Origin: Brienomyrus brachyistius
Lineage: Eukaryota > Chordata > Actinopteri > Osteoglossiformes > Mormyridae
Direction: 5' to 3'
DNA length: 64,000 nt
Assembly (NCBI RefSeq): GCF_023856365.1
Contig: NC_064539.1
Location: 27,741,493-27,805,492 of the forward strand
In this document: positions 45,633 to 57,958 of the stretch, piece after piece
How the letters are laid out: each line of letters starts with the position of its first letter
Position numbering within the stretch: position 1 is the first letter of the stretch
Notes under the pieces: model-generated
Databases searched by the model: none
What the model was told of the DNA's origin: nothing
Seen by the model: only the letters and a program-made list of their open reading frames with translations
Translations under genes and position numbers: made by a program

Positions 45633-46104
45633 ACAAAAAGCAAAGAGAAGCCACAGCAGCATCTTTTAGGTGTAAGAAGTAGACATTACAGAATAAGTGC
45701 ACGACTTTATAGAAAGAAGCATTGGCATGTGTGCATGCGGAACGGCACCTTATGACCACTGCCCACGAAGAAATACCTTGTGAAATCCCAGCATGCTTTG
45801 TGTTCATATCTTCCTTGGAAGTGACCTGCATGTTATCCGTTTTGGCTTCTAGCATGGGGGTGCCTACCTTGCATTGTTGTCCTGGGGGGGGGGTATTTCT
45901 CTTTTGATGCCATGTCAAGTTAGAAGGTGCTCGGGAAATTTACAAAAAACATTTCAAGTTGGTGACATTCACTAAATGCATTAATCCCAAATGACAACTG
46001 AGTTTGTGATGATTGTGATGTTTCAAAGGATGATGTTTGGTTGGTCATTTTTATTCCGTGTTTGTGGCAGCAGTCTATAATGATTGATGCATGTTACTTG
46101 CCAA

Positions 46105-46400
46105 CGTGTCGTAGTGCAGTTTCTCAGTGGATAGCATGTTACCTCACACCTGCATGGTTGGGGTTCTTCATTCTGCTGTGTGTGTGTGGTTTGCGTCTTC
46201 TCTGTGTGTTATTTGGCTGTCCGAAGTGATTAGACTAATTGGAATCTCTAAATTACCCATTGTGTGAATGTTTGCGTGCCATATGAGGAGCTGGCATCCT
46301 GTAGAGGGTGTACCCCAGCCTTGTGCCCTGTGCTGCCTGGATAGGGTCCAAGCTCCCCTGCTCTTGACCAGGATAAGCAGCTGGGGGATGGATCAAAGAG
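46105..46400 (+). repeat. Degenerate SINE
   Basis: TCGTAGTGCAGTTTCTCAGTGG, ATGTTACCTCACACCTGC and CCAGGATAAGCAGCTGGGGG follow the family order. The tail GATGGATCAAAGAG abuts the Tigger-like MITE. Confidence 0.6.
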
Positions 46401-46404
46401 TATA

Positions 46405-46748
46405 CAGTGATCCCCCGCTATATCGCAGTTCAGCTATCGCGTCTCCGCTATATCGGGTCTCCGCTATATCGCTATGGCGTCTCCGCTATATCGCTATGGC
46501 GTCTCCGCTATATCGCTATCGCGTCCCCCCGACGCATCATAGCTCTCTGCATGTCACGTGCCTTGCTTGTAGTCCGATTTGTTGTGAGCAAACTTTTCGT
46601 TTTGTTTTGAAGCTTTGATTTAATGCTTAAACTGTATTTAAAAAATATATATATATATATATATTTATATTGTCTTTCTTTATCGCAGATTTTCACCTAT
46701 CACTGATGTGTCCGGATTGTAACTTCCGCAATGGGTGGGCGATCACCG
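46405..46748. mobile_element. TcMar-Tigger-like MITE with internal tandem repeat
   Basis: TA at 46403-46404 and 46749-46750 flanks ends CAGTGATCCCCCGCTATATC and, on the other strand, CGGTGATCGCCCACCC. A unit of about 24 bp with TCTCCGCTATATCGCTATGG is repeated about four times at 46440-46525. Such CGCTATATCGC ends are typical of pogo/Tigger MITEs. Confidence 0.7.
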
Positions 46749-49371
46749 TAATGGGTTTCATTATTTTGTATTATTACGTTTAATACGTAATAATATATAT
46801 TACGTATAATATATGTATTATATCTGTTATATGTTTAATGTCTTTTGTGTTCATGCCGATGCTACCTGTTACGCACATGCAATTGTCATATTGCAAGGAC
46901 CGGGATAGTCAGCTGAGTTCAAACCAAACACTTATACTCTGTCACAGGCAAGAAAACGTAGTAAGAGCTGCAATTGTAATGATCGGTCATTTTCAAGGTT
47001 ATGTAGTATATGTAAAGAATTCAGTGCAAAGCTTAATGGCACTGCTTCTGCATGAGGGCTACATGTGCTGTCCGAGCCAATCGCAATCACTTTCGTCCTT
47101 GCTGTCGGACATACTCAAAGACAGTGTGGTGCGTTTGTGCGAAATCTAACAGAAATGAGTCAGGAGGAGTGTGAAGTAGTCTGCCTTCAGCCATTAGAAG
47201 CCTCTGCATATTATGGGCTAATCTCAGAATTCAGTTGATAGAGTTAAGAGACGTCTGACTTGCCTTTACCACTAAAGACAGACTCTGTTGGTAGATAATA
47301 GCAGGTTATATTTGGTTGTAGTTTATTTTGGGTGAAATTTCAAATCCTTTTGTGATAGAAATATTGCAGTATTGCAAAATATTTTTTCCAATGTCACTGT
47401 GGTTTTCTGCAGTTATAACCTCATTACAAAAGGACACAAAGCAGCTGTCAGTGGAAGGATAATGACAAAGGTATCGGCCATTGTGGCAAGTCTTGCTTAT
47501 TTCCTTTGCGATGCTTTATCCATCAGCCAGCTGTGATCGGACAGTTTTCTCTGTAGATACCCATTTAATCAATGGCCATGATATGTAAGAACATGCATAC
47601 GATTATCAGCAGCCATTTTTCAGCCCAGTCATCCATTCCTCAGTTGTATATGTATGTATGTGTTGATGCATGTTTTTCTTACGTTGAAATGACTGTTTAT
47701 TGGAATAGGATCATTGCACTGGCTGAGAATCTGAGAATGAGGCTGGGAGATGCGTGTGAGGCTGGGATGGGCGTACTGCCGCACCGTACAGCACTTTCCC
47801 AGGGTAGCTATCGTATGGTGCACTAAGTGGCATGGCGTTGTCTGGCATACGGCAGCCTGGAATTAATTTTTGCGTACATTTGTGTGTGCCAGTTGCCGTA
47901 AGTCAGTTAAGTCGCGGATGGTCTGTATAAATCATTCAGGATAGCAAGAACTCGGATGTCTCGTGCTCTGGAAGCCACTGGGATTTTAGTTTTCCACATT
48001 GTATCTCTGTCTCTTCAATCTAGCTAGACTTTGTGAGGATGCCTTAGAATGGGCAGAAGGCAGAACTGTGTTTTTAGGGAGCCAAAGAAAACCAATTAGA
48101 TGGCATTTAAAATGCTGTTAAAATAATTTATGTATCTTGTGACATTTTGACTCGCTCGTCGTAAGTGGGCCGCAGTTGGGGGAAATCCAGTGGTGATCCA
48201 GTTCTAGGGGCCCTGCGATGCTAGGCAGTGCCACAGAGCCTGAGCGGGGTTTATTTCTGGCAGCTGGAATGACACTGTGGGGGTGGCTGCTGTGATAAGG
48301 CTGATTGTGCACTTTCAGACAAGCGCCGCTCAGAGCTCTGCCCGGGACACCAAATGTCACCATGTTCCGGATGTCCTGGGAACAAGGGGGCTTGGATCTG
48401 GAAAAAGCCCTATTAGTGAATTCGCTGATGCAAATATGAATATTAATGATATTTCTTGGTTTATTAATAGCAGTGTTATGGTACAGGCTTATCAGAACTG
48501 TATAATATAAGCACTTTTTGTTAGAAATGGTGTCTCACTGTCTGGTTTATGATTCTATAAAAAAAAAAAAGTCCACCGCTCATAACCAACGGGTCATATC
48601 TAAAGGTGTTTTTATTTACAGTATTTATTTATTCCTTATACTCCCTCATGGGAGTAAAATTAAAGGATAAAACACTCACATTGGTTTCATTTAGGTAAAT
48701 TAAAGCATTTCTTTGTGATTGTCTAAACCCTGTTGCTGATAAATAATGCTGATAAAGTTACCGCAGCACGAGGTCTCTGCCGGAAAGTGAAACCACCCAT
48801 GAAGCTGCATGCTGGAAATGAATTGGACTCAGTTGAAGTCCCAGAGCAGAACAATAATCTCAGGTGACATCCCAGAATTGTTTCAGAGCGCTGCTATGAC
48901 GACGGGTCGGGGTGGTATGCAGGCTTACTTTTTATATTTTACACTGATGTTTTTATGGATTCTTTAAACTAAGTCTGTTCTTTTTTGCTTCAACTAAATT
49001 GAAATCCTCCCCATCTTCCTGGATTATTATCTTTTCTTGAAGAAGATGATGATTTTATTTGTCTACTGACCTATTTGGGCACACAAACAGTAATATGTAA
49101 TAGTTTTAGTGACGTACAGCTCTGTGATTTGCACTTTGTAAGCACATACTTAAATCCTTTCAAGAAACAGATCACTTCTGATTGACAGAATATTAAATCA
49201 ATTGGAGATCAAGACCTGACCTGCTGTTTAAATATGTTTTTACTGTTAAATTATCAATCAGCCAATCGATCAACCAATCAATCCACAGGTTTTTCAAAAT
49301 GGTTTGCAGATTTTTTTAAAAGAAGAAAAAGAAAGAGAATAAGCACAGAAATTACAATAAGCAGAAGCATT

Positions 49372-49373
49372 TA

Positions 49374-49446
<73 letters not shown>
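49372..49446. repeat. A-run and (AT)n microsatellite
   Basis: About 19 A residues are followed by about 28 AT units, adjoining a minisatellite. Confidence 0.9.
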
Positions 49447-49448
<2 letters not shown>

Positions 49449-49472
49449 CAATAATAAAATACCAGCAACCTC

Positions 49473-49697
49473 ACCTCCTTGGGGTCTCTAGCCCCTACCT
49501 CACAGAGGACTCTGGAGCCTACCTCCTTGGGGTCTCTAGCCCCTACCTCACAGAGGACTCTGGAGCCTACCATCTTGGGGTCTCTAGCCCCTACCTCACA
49601 GAGGACTCTGGAGCCTACCTCCTTGGGGTCTCTAGCCCCTACCTCACAGAGGACTCTGGAGCCTACCTCCTTGGGGTCTCTAGCCCCTACCTCACAG
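49473..49697. repeat. 48-bp minisatellite, about 4.7 copies
   Basis: Units start at 49473, 49521, 49569, 49617 and 49665 with ACCTCCTTGGGGTCTCTAGC; the third reads ACCATCTTGG. A period divisible by three gives three repetitive open frames (two on plus, one on minus) that are not genes. Confidence 0.9.
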
Positions 49698-49869
49698 GCC
49701 ATTGTCGTTCTGTTACTAAGCCTGTACCTTTGTTACTAAGACATAGTTTTAAACTTTGCTTCACCTTGACCTGATGCATTTTTGACCTTTAACCTTGGCT
49801 AAATAGCCTTGCAGAATGACAGGAGCTCCAGCCCTCTCCTCAGGCTGGTTTCTGTGCCCATATCATCGA

Positions 49870-50360
49870 TACCCTAATAGCAAATGTATGTGGACACCAG
49901 CTTGTCTAATATCGCATTATGAAATCCATTAAGGGTATTAATGAAGTGAAGTTGGTCGTTCATTGTTGCTGTTGTAGGGCAGATTGTTGGAACATTGCTG
50001 GATTCAGGCTGGTTATTGATGTTGGGTGATCAGGTCCCTTTCTGTGAGTTTGTGTGGCTGACCGCGTCACAACTGAACTTATTCCCCGATGTTTTGTCGT
50101 TCAGAATTACTTCGCTCGTATTTCACCAGGACAGCTCTAGTAGGGCAGAAATGTGATGACGTGACTTGTTGGAAAGATGGCATCCTATGATGGTGCCCAA
50201 GTGGAAAGTACAGCACCCACCCATTCTTGTGATAATGATTGTTGCAGGAGATTGCATAGCTGTGTGCGTAATTGTACATCTGTGTCATCAGTGGGTGTGG
50301 ATTAAAAGGAAAGTCCTCTGATTAATTGGGGTGTCTGCATACTTTTGGCCATATAGTGCA
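49870..50360. mobile_element. Tc1-like element relic, internally degraded
   Basis: Left sequence GCAAATGTATGTGGACACC and right sequence GCATACTTTTGGCCATATAG are the inverted ends of a common fish Tc1 family. The interior is about 440 bp with no transposase motif. Confidence 0.65.
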
Positions 50361-51171
50361 TTGCATGTCTACCAGTCCATGCCTCCCAAGCCCCTTGAGA
50401 AACGCTCTTCCTGTTTTCCCATAGCCGGGTAGGTACAGGAATGTGTCTTCTGTGTTATCAATGGACTCATATTTGTTCAATGAGCTATTGCTTGCATTGG
50501 CACCCAAACCGTCTCGCTGCCCATTGTGGTTTGTGATAAGCCTGATTAATGAAAAGATTGTGTTTTATGTTTGTTTGCTGCTTTCTGTGATGTTTGTTGT
50601 CAGTCCATATTAGTGTTTTTCGCAAGGCAGTAAATCGTATCCCGCCCCTCCGTATCGGATGCCCCCTTGCTAGCGCAGCCTAATCCGGTGACCCCTGCAT
50701 GGCCGGCCTCGTGCCTCCCTTGGCCCCCTCTCCTCCTCCTCTCGGAAATCTTGACGCTCGCTGTGCATTATCGCGGCTGAGCCCACGGCTGTGCCTCCAC
50801 GTTTCCGCCCTTCTATCACGGACACCTCAGCGTGATGGACTCCCCAGTGGGGGGAGGTCAGGGTGGAAATTTCCTGTTGACGTGTAAACTCCTCCCTCAC
50901 CCTCCTAGCTGTCCTCGTGTCGGGAGATAGACGTTTATTTTCGGCGGAAAGATGGAGGGCTTCCTGCACAGTATCATTCCCAGCAACGGCAATAAGCCTG
51001 TTTAGGAAAAATGAACAATCAAGTTATTCACCTCACATTCCGTCATTGTTTCCTTTTATTCTTCAACTCTCCTATGCCAAAAGCTAATGAATTCCTAAGA
51101 TGCTGCTTCAGTGCCACTCCTTACCAGTTGACTGAGAGCATAAGAAGCATAAGAGTATAAGAAGAACCTGA
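50361..51171. other. XRCC4 intron 3, no gene seen
   Basis: Contains a GC-richer patch at about 50640-50890 with chance open frames on both strands and no recognised domain. Confidence 0.45.
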
Positions 51172-51490
51172 GCACTAGACACTTTTCAAATCCAGGGTGG
51201 AAAGGTTCCTATTTGACCAGGTTTTCAGCTCAGCTTAGCAGTCTGTTAGTTCTGCTCCTTTTCTGTCCTGTCATGATACCTTATTATCCTAATTTGTTTA
51301 ATTTGCGTTTTATTTTCATGTTTAATTTTTTTTCTCTCTTAAATCTATTGTTTGTCATGTTCATAATTTCTGCAGTCATATTTTTTTTATTTGAATTAGA
51401 ATTTTCTTTGTATTCTGTATTTTTCAAAAGTGTGAAGTACTCATAATGACCACAGTGTTCGAAAGGTGCTATATAAATTAACTTTCCTTG
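51172..51490 (+). pseudogene. LINE 3' end fragment (L2/CR1-like)
   Basis: The frame from about 51178 reads LFKSRVERFLFDQVFSSA then stops. This resembles the FKSRLKT.LF C-terminus common to fish L2/CR1-group LINE ORF2 proteins. A T-rich UTR follows, ending GAAAGGTGCTATATAAATTAA, a typical 3' terminus of such elements. Everything upstream is missing. Confidence 0.5.
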
Positions 51491-54400
51491 CTTTATAAAT
51501 GTGGCATAAACACACATTCAGAAGATGCTCATAACTGAAGAAGAGCTATGAATATTTAGTGAAATTGTCATAACTCTGACATACATAATATTTAGGTATA
51601 TATATATCTTCATAAATTTAAAACCAGATTCGCAGTATTGTCACCATGAACAAATATTAACTGCAAAGCAGCAGTTATGTTTCTTTGGCTTACAATAAAT
51701 TTAGTTTATATACAGTATATTAAGGTTCTATAAAGGTTGAGTGCAGCACTGATTTGACGGACTTTATTCAGTGTGAGGATCTTTTGCAGGAGAAAATTTC
51801 CCCAGGCCACAGAGGAAACATGTCCACATCACACCAGTCTAACAGCAGCCTCTATCGTCCCCTTCCTTTTTCACACCGGCGTTTTCCTTACATTAGCAGG
51901 GGACCTTAACTTTGTGCCTTGGGTTTGTCCTGAGTTCAGACAAGCCCTGATAAAGACATTTGCCCTGATAAAGTGTCTTTCAATCCCCCACCACCATCCC
52001 TAGACGACGTGCAACTCTCTAGACCTGTTGCAAGGAGCTGTGTGATTGGGATTTCCTATATGTTCGGGAATGGGCCTTGATCTCCTGGAGTCAATGACCC
52101 GACTTAACAGCTTCTATTTTTGTCTCCATTTACGCTGATTGTCGACTCTGCGTTTAACCGGAGTGTTCTTTCTCTGGGCTTCTATTTTAAATCCCGGTCA
52201 TTATGAGCTGACTGAAGAAGCCGCATGGCCTCGCCTTCAGAGGCGTGACTCAGGGGAGGTGTGAACTCCAGGGGTCCTGCTCCTGCTAACCTCACCCGAG
52301 CTGAGGTTTCCTGTGTGAAAACCACGTGCCGACCTCCAGAAGCGGGAGGAAGTGGCACGAGGAAGCCGAATGCGTGGAGGCAGACCCTTTAGTCAGGAAT
52401 CGGGATCGTTAACGCAGACTGAAGCGATGTACATCGGGGTTCAGCGCTGGAAGCCTAGCCCTTTGATCATGGAAAAGGCCCCCCTCTCCCCCCGGCTTTC
52501 ATGTTCACATGACCCATGTGGTTACTGCATCCGAGCTGGGGGGTGCTTTCAGCAGAAAGCCGAAATAGTAGCAAGCTGAAGATAACTGGCTTATTCATAC
52601 TAAATTTATTCCCTTCTTCCCTACAAAGAGTGATGGATGATCTCCTGCAAACCCCCATTTGTTTTGCTTAGAAAAGTAGTGCGGAGGCTTATCTGTTGCC
52701 TCTATAAACTTTGTATGTTTGACACCGGTTTCCTCCCTGTAATAAATATGCACTTAATCGCTTCCTCTAATGAAATAAACGAGGTGAACGGGAACGGAGT
52801 ACGGCTGTTGTAGCTGCAGTGCCGCTGTCGTGAAATCGTATGTGTAATTGTATTTCTGTCAGCTGCTTTTAGATGTTCGGAAGCATAAATAGAGTTGCTG
52901 AGCCCATGTAACATTGTAGCCACCAAAGCATAAACGATGCTGACAGTATCCCAAGTGTATTCTCATGGGAAGTATTTAGTTTGAGAACTTGTGACATACA
53001 GTGTAGACTTGTTACTTAAGGCTTCTAATTTGATTGAATAATTAATGGTAGAAGTACTTTTGATGCGGATGCAAAAGCCTCTGAACTCTCTTTAGGCAAG
53101 TCTAAGCCCCATAAGTTGCACTCTGAGCATGTTATCTTCCTGGAGCAAATGTAATGGGTGTAGTTTGGCACATGGAACGGTGGGAATGATTTCCGGGTGC
53201 GTTAGGCTGCTGTGTGATTGCGTCCGTTCCGAGGGTGATGCAGAAATCAGCTGTTAGCATCAGAGGTACTGACAGGAGTGTTTTGTGGCTTCCTGTAGAT
53301 TTCCACAGAACCACATTTGCATTGAGGGACTTGTTGGTAGAATTTCAGTCGTGGGAAGAGATGGACCCGCATGTATCAGATATATGTTTAAAATATTATT
53401 GGACATTCTTTCATCTACTTACAGAATCCACATTTTTTTATCCCAACTAATATAACAGCTATTAAGAATGAACAGAAATGTATAGTCCACATTGTTGGCT
53501 TTTATATGGTATAAAAATCTTTCTCTCAGAAAACTAACAGCTGTTGCTCCATTAACAAACTGCCACTTTTTCTTTGACTGAGTATAACTGTCAACTCTTA
53601 CACATTGCAACTCTCTAAAGACTTTTGCATGGAGAATAAAATAATTGCAGTTTTCTTGCCTGCAATCTCCACCGTCTTTCATGCATGGGCTGACGCTTAT
53701 GTGCCCGACAACAAGTTATCCTTTCTCCCCCCATCTGTGACGGATTTCAACTGATGTGGCGTGATTTTCCTGAGCCAGTCTGCCTGGATTTAATCATTTT
53801 GGATGCACACTGTCTTGGGCATCTCAGGATCTCTCAGAGAACAGTGTGTTTGCATGTTCGCTTGTTTGTTTGTCTTGAAAGTCTTTCGCTTCTTGGTAAA
53901 AGATGACATTTGAAATGGTTTACATGTAACTATACTCACTCAGCCTTGTTCCAAGAGAAATTCTGAATGATGTATTGTATTTGCTGCCTATACATTACTT
54001 GTAGTCACTTCAGAATGCTGCATTTTAAATAATCAACTGCTGCGCCCCTTCTTGCCCCAGAATAAGCAAACCATTTAGTGGGTTTTGTCTTATAAACCTC
54101 CAAGCCAGCAGATTAATTGTTTCAGGCCAACCAGATGCAGCAGGACCCGTTCAAATGCTTTGTCAGAGGCACACAACTAAGAGTTTGGCCTGAGACCGAT
54201 TTGCTTCATCTGGATTAGATCTGTGCCGAATCTTATAAAGACAACTTGTGGTGCCGTGGGAATGACCCCAGATGCGATTGTTTGCGTGGTGATAGGATTG
54301 TTAATGTTTTCTTTTTTTAAGGAGGCCGAGTAGAGGAATATTAGAAGGCTGCAGGAAGAGCATCCTCGCAGTCGTGTGGGGGTAATAGCTAACGTCAATG

Positions 54401-57400
54401 CGATGTGATGTCGACTCCTGCGCCTCCTTTGTAGATGAAAAGCTAACATCACGTTTCTATGCTTGAGGTTAACCATGCAGCACCCACAGACCCAACTTGG
54501 ATGATATGCCAAGTGCTACATGCTAACATGTGCTGTGTTTGGTTCCTGGCTAAACTTCAGAACCTGTAGCTTTTGTTCGCCACCGGTCAATAAAAGTTGT
54601 GCTCATTAGCTGTCAAGATATTTTTTAATCTTGAAGATACTTCAAAAATAGTAAGCTCGGGACGTGCCCTGACTCTGTGCCTGTGTCGCAAATCCAGTGG
54701 CCTGCAGAGTGTTGTCATCGTTGAACCTTTGAGCAAGACCCTTAAACCCTATTTGCTTCCGGGGTGCTGGACGCTGGTTGACCCTGCACTGTGTCTTATG
54801 AAGAGTAAGATGGGGTTGGTGAGAAGAAAATTCCCCTATTTCCCCTCCACTATTTTAATATGAACGAAGAATAAACAGATCATTTGTTGCAAACAGATCA
54901 TTGTTACAAAAAGCTTATATTTAACTGAATGGCATTAAAACTGAGTAAATTTCATAATTTTGTTTTATGGGTCAGTTTAAAGAAAATGTTTTGCATTTCT
55001 TTACCAGCATTTACAGACACTGTCAGAAGTTTGAGTACCTCTGCTTGATACCATAACTGTCTGCGCTATAAAATGCACTTATCTAAACATAGCATGGTCT
55101 TATCGACCAATGAGTCAAAATTTGAAGTATTTAGTTCAATTGCCCGTCAGTTTCTCAGACCAGGAAGGTGAGAGCAGGGACTTCGACTGTCTCATGGAGG
55201 AAACGGGAGCTACGACTGAGACTGTGACTGTGACTGAGTTGAGATATTTACAAGTCCTTGCTGTTCACGCCATTCCATCGTGATTATGTCTGTCCTTCAT
55301 TTTTCAGCAAGATGATGACACACCTCAGAGTTGAGAGGAGGAGAGTAACAGCAAAGCTACCACCAGGCAGCCTGCATCCCTGGAAATTGTTGCAGATGAG
55401 CTAGGGAAGTGTGCTGTGTGGTCTCTTGCTGGAAGCTGTGGACTGAATAGCTGTTGTTTGCGAAGCTGTTATCAAGGCAAATGGTGGCTATTTTGGGGAA
55501 TTCTAAATTCAGAGACAGTTTTCATTAGCTAGCGCTGCATTGTTACGACTTCTCATATTCTTGTTTTGTGCATCTTAAAAGGTTTTTTTATTGTCAAATT
55601 GGAAAATATCAAAATACTGATACAAGCGTGAAAAAACAGGGTACAGTAGGAAAATCAGTTAAGCAATTTTCTTGATTGACTAAGACTTTACAGTACGGTC
55701 ATATAAAGCAAGGAGTATGTATACGATATTATTATCATTATTACAATGCTTCAAGGCAGTAGCTGAAGGAAATTTGCTCAAAGAAAAACTGCGTCATGTT
55801 CTCAATGCAACAGTTACTGAATGGAAAGCATTTCAGATAACATCTGTTCTAAACTAAAATTCTCGCTTAGACTCTTTCAGAAAGAATGTTTGAGTGAAGG
55901 CATGTGAGATCCGCAGTTTTATAGTGCAGTAATCAAGAGTGTCCATCCTTTATGGATCTGAGTATATTATAATTAGTGTAGGTTTTTGGAATTTTTTTTG
56001 GAAGCTAGCTAAACATACCTTTGCTCATTGATATACCTGGTCCTATGGGGCAAATTAAGCTGAAGGGATTGTAATATCACCTGGTGCAGAATGCCTGAGA
56101 GTCGCACAAAGAGGAGCTAGGATCAGGGAAAAGAGGTTTGCTCTGACCCGATAGGCATGACACCTCTGCAGCTCTCACCCGGAGATGCCATCTGAACGAT
56201 GGATTGAATCAGTTAATTTGTTCTTGAAGTCTCTGGACAGGTCTTTGCTGTCATGATGAATGTGGAGGTGAACGTTTGAGTACTAAAGTGGCAGCCTCTT
56301 CAGCAGGAGTAGCTGGGTCCAGTCCTTCAATGTCTATAGTCTTGAACGTTTGGAGTCTCCTTACAGTTGGTGATTGATATATACTTGAAAGCACCAAGTT
56401 GGTTGACTTATTGTCCAATTAATGACTTTAGTAATACCGTGAATCCTGAGATTTGAAGAAAATCAGCCTGAGGCAACTGGAATAATCTACTTAACCACTA
56501 TTGCATTCAACTTATTAGCAATATGACTAGAGAGTGAGCTCAACAGTCTAAAGGTGTGAACTCTCTGAATAGTGATTTGATTTGAACTGGACAGGTTAGT
56601 GTGTGTGAGACCCAGCTGTTTCTCACTTTGAGCTGCGGCATACTCAAGCATGTGGTGGTGGTGGTGGTAGTGGTGGGGGGGGGTGTATTTGGTTCATGTG
56701 TGTGTGTCAGGGGGCACACTCTACATGATCTGTACGGTTCCTATTAGCTCCCATTGAACACAGTGCAGGACCCACAGGGTGCTCAGTGATTAGAAGGGTT
56801 TTCAGGGCATAAGAGATGTGTGTCTGTGGCAGTGTCCCGCAGCTGCATTCTGCCGTTCCACCAACCCCGAGAGTGGGGGGAGGCTGGCATAGACGCAGTG
56901 GCCCTATTTTTTTTGTCTCCCGTTCCTACCCTGCTGTACAGCTATGCATCTCTTTGTTCTGTGTTTTTGGCACCAGTCTCTCTCCAGAGTGCGCTCTGTT
57001 TTAATATACTCTACTGCTTTAAGTAATAGAGACAGGCTGAAATAAACAGTTCTGCTTTCTGTAATCATTTGCTTGCCGGAGTCCTCTTTTTATTGACATT
57101 TAAGGTTTTTGAGGAAGCTTTAGTTATCTCTCATCTACGAAGATTAGAGCTGACAGGAGTCAGAAATGTTTAATTCTATTTACCTTCTCCTGCCCTGTAG
57201 TAGTAGCGGATGTGATGAGTCAGTGTTTGCTTAACATATACCTGAAGCAACATAAATATGGTATGATAGTCTGCATATAATTTAAGCACAAGCTGGAGTT
57301 GTGCTATATAGGTTGTTTTTTCGTGGTTTGAAGAGGTGTTGAAATATAGTACGGTTTCTATAAATGATTGAATTTACCTGTTTCTGCGATACACAATGGC

Positions 57401-57886
57401 ACAGACCTCTATGACGTTCTACATTTTGCCAGAGTCCTGCTGGACTGCATAAACAGTGTCTCATAATATAAATAGGCACTCCTCAGTGATTTCTAAACAC
57501 AGTGATTTTCTAAACCTATAGTCGGTTTATGGCACTTGCTGGTGATTAGCGTGTGGGTAAAACAGATGCTGAGTAACTAAGAAATTCTGCTATTAATTTG
57601 CAAATTGAACCATTACCAGACATACAGCTGTGTGTTTTAAAGGTGTAGCACATTTTACGTTGAACCCTGATACCTTTTAGCATTTTTTTTAACCCTAATT
57701 TTTAAGCGGGGCCTCATATTTTTTTTTTTATGAATTTTATATTCATTACCTATTATTTACAGTAGATTTTTATAGAGAAAAGCACACTGATCAGCTGGTT
57801 ACCCAGCTGTTTATAGTCTTATGGGGCACTAGAGACGGGGTACAGACAAAGAGGAACTTGCAAGAATGGTTAACCATGTAATCCGT
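51491..57886. other. XRCC4 intron 3, no gene seen
   Basis: Only a possible SINE fragment at about 54675-54810 (CCTTTGAGCAAGACCCTTAA) and a (GGT)n tract near 56651-56684 were noted. Confidence 0.45.
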
Positions 57887-57902
57887 CTGTGTGTGTATGT
57901 CT

Positions 57903-57957
<55 letters not shown>
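57887..57957. repeat. (GT)n microsatellite
   Basis: About 33 GT units with a few interruptions at the left. The minus-strand poly(Thr-His) frames are artefacts. Confidence 0.92.

Positions 57958-57958
<1 letters not shown>

Larger units (their letters stand above)
45633..49390. other. XRCC4 intron 3, middle part
   Basis: Apart from the SINE relic (46105-46400) and Tigger-like MITE (46405-46748) no gene or repeat was recognised. Open frames here lack exon context. Confidence 0.5.

Noticed and set aside
49352..49774. Repetitive proteins of 86-116 residues
   Set aside because: Produced by the 48-bp minisatellite and the (AT)n tract.
50670..50969. GC-rich patch with frames on both strands considered as an exon or CpG island
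   Set aside because: CpG content is modest, no splice-bounded conserved domain is visible, and the frames conflict.
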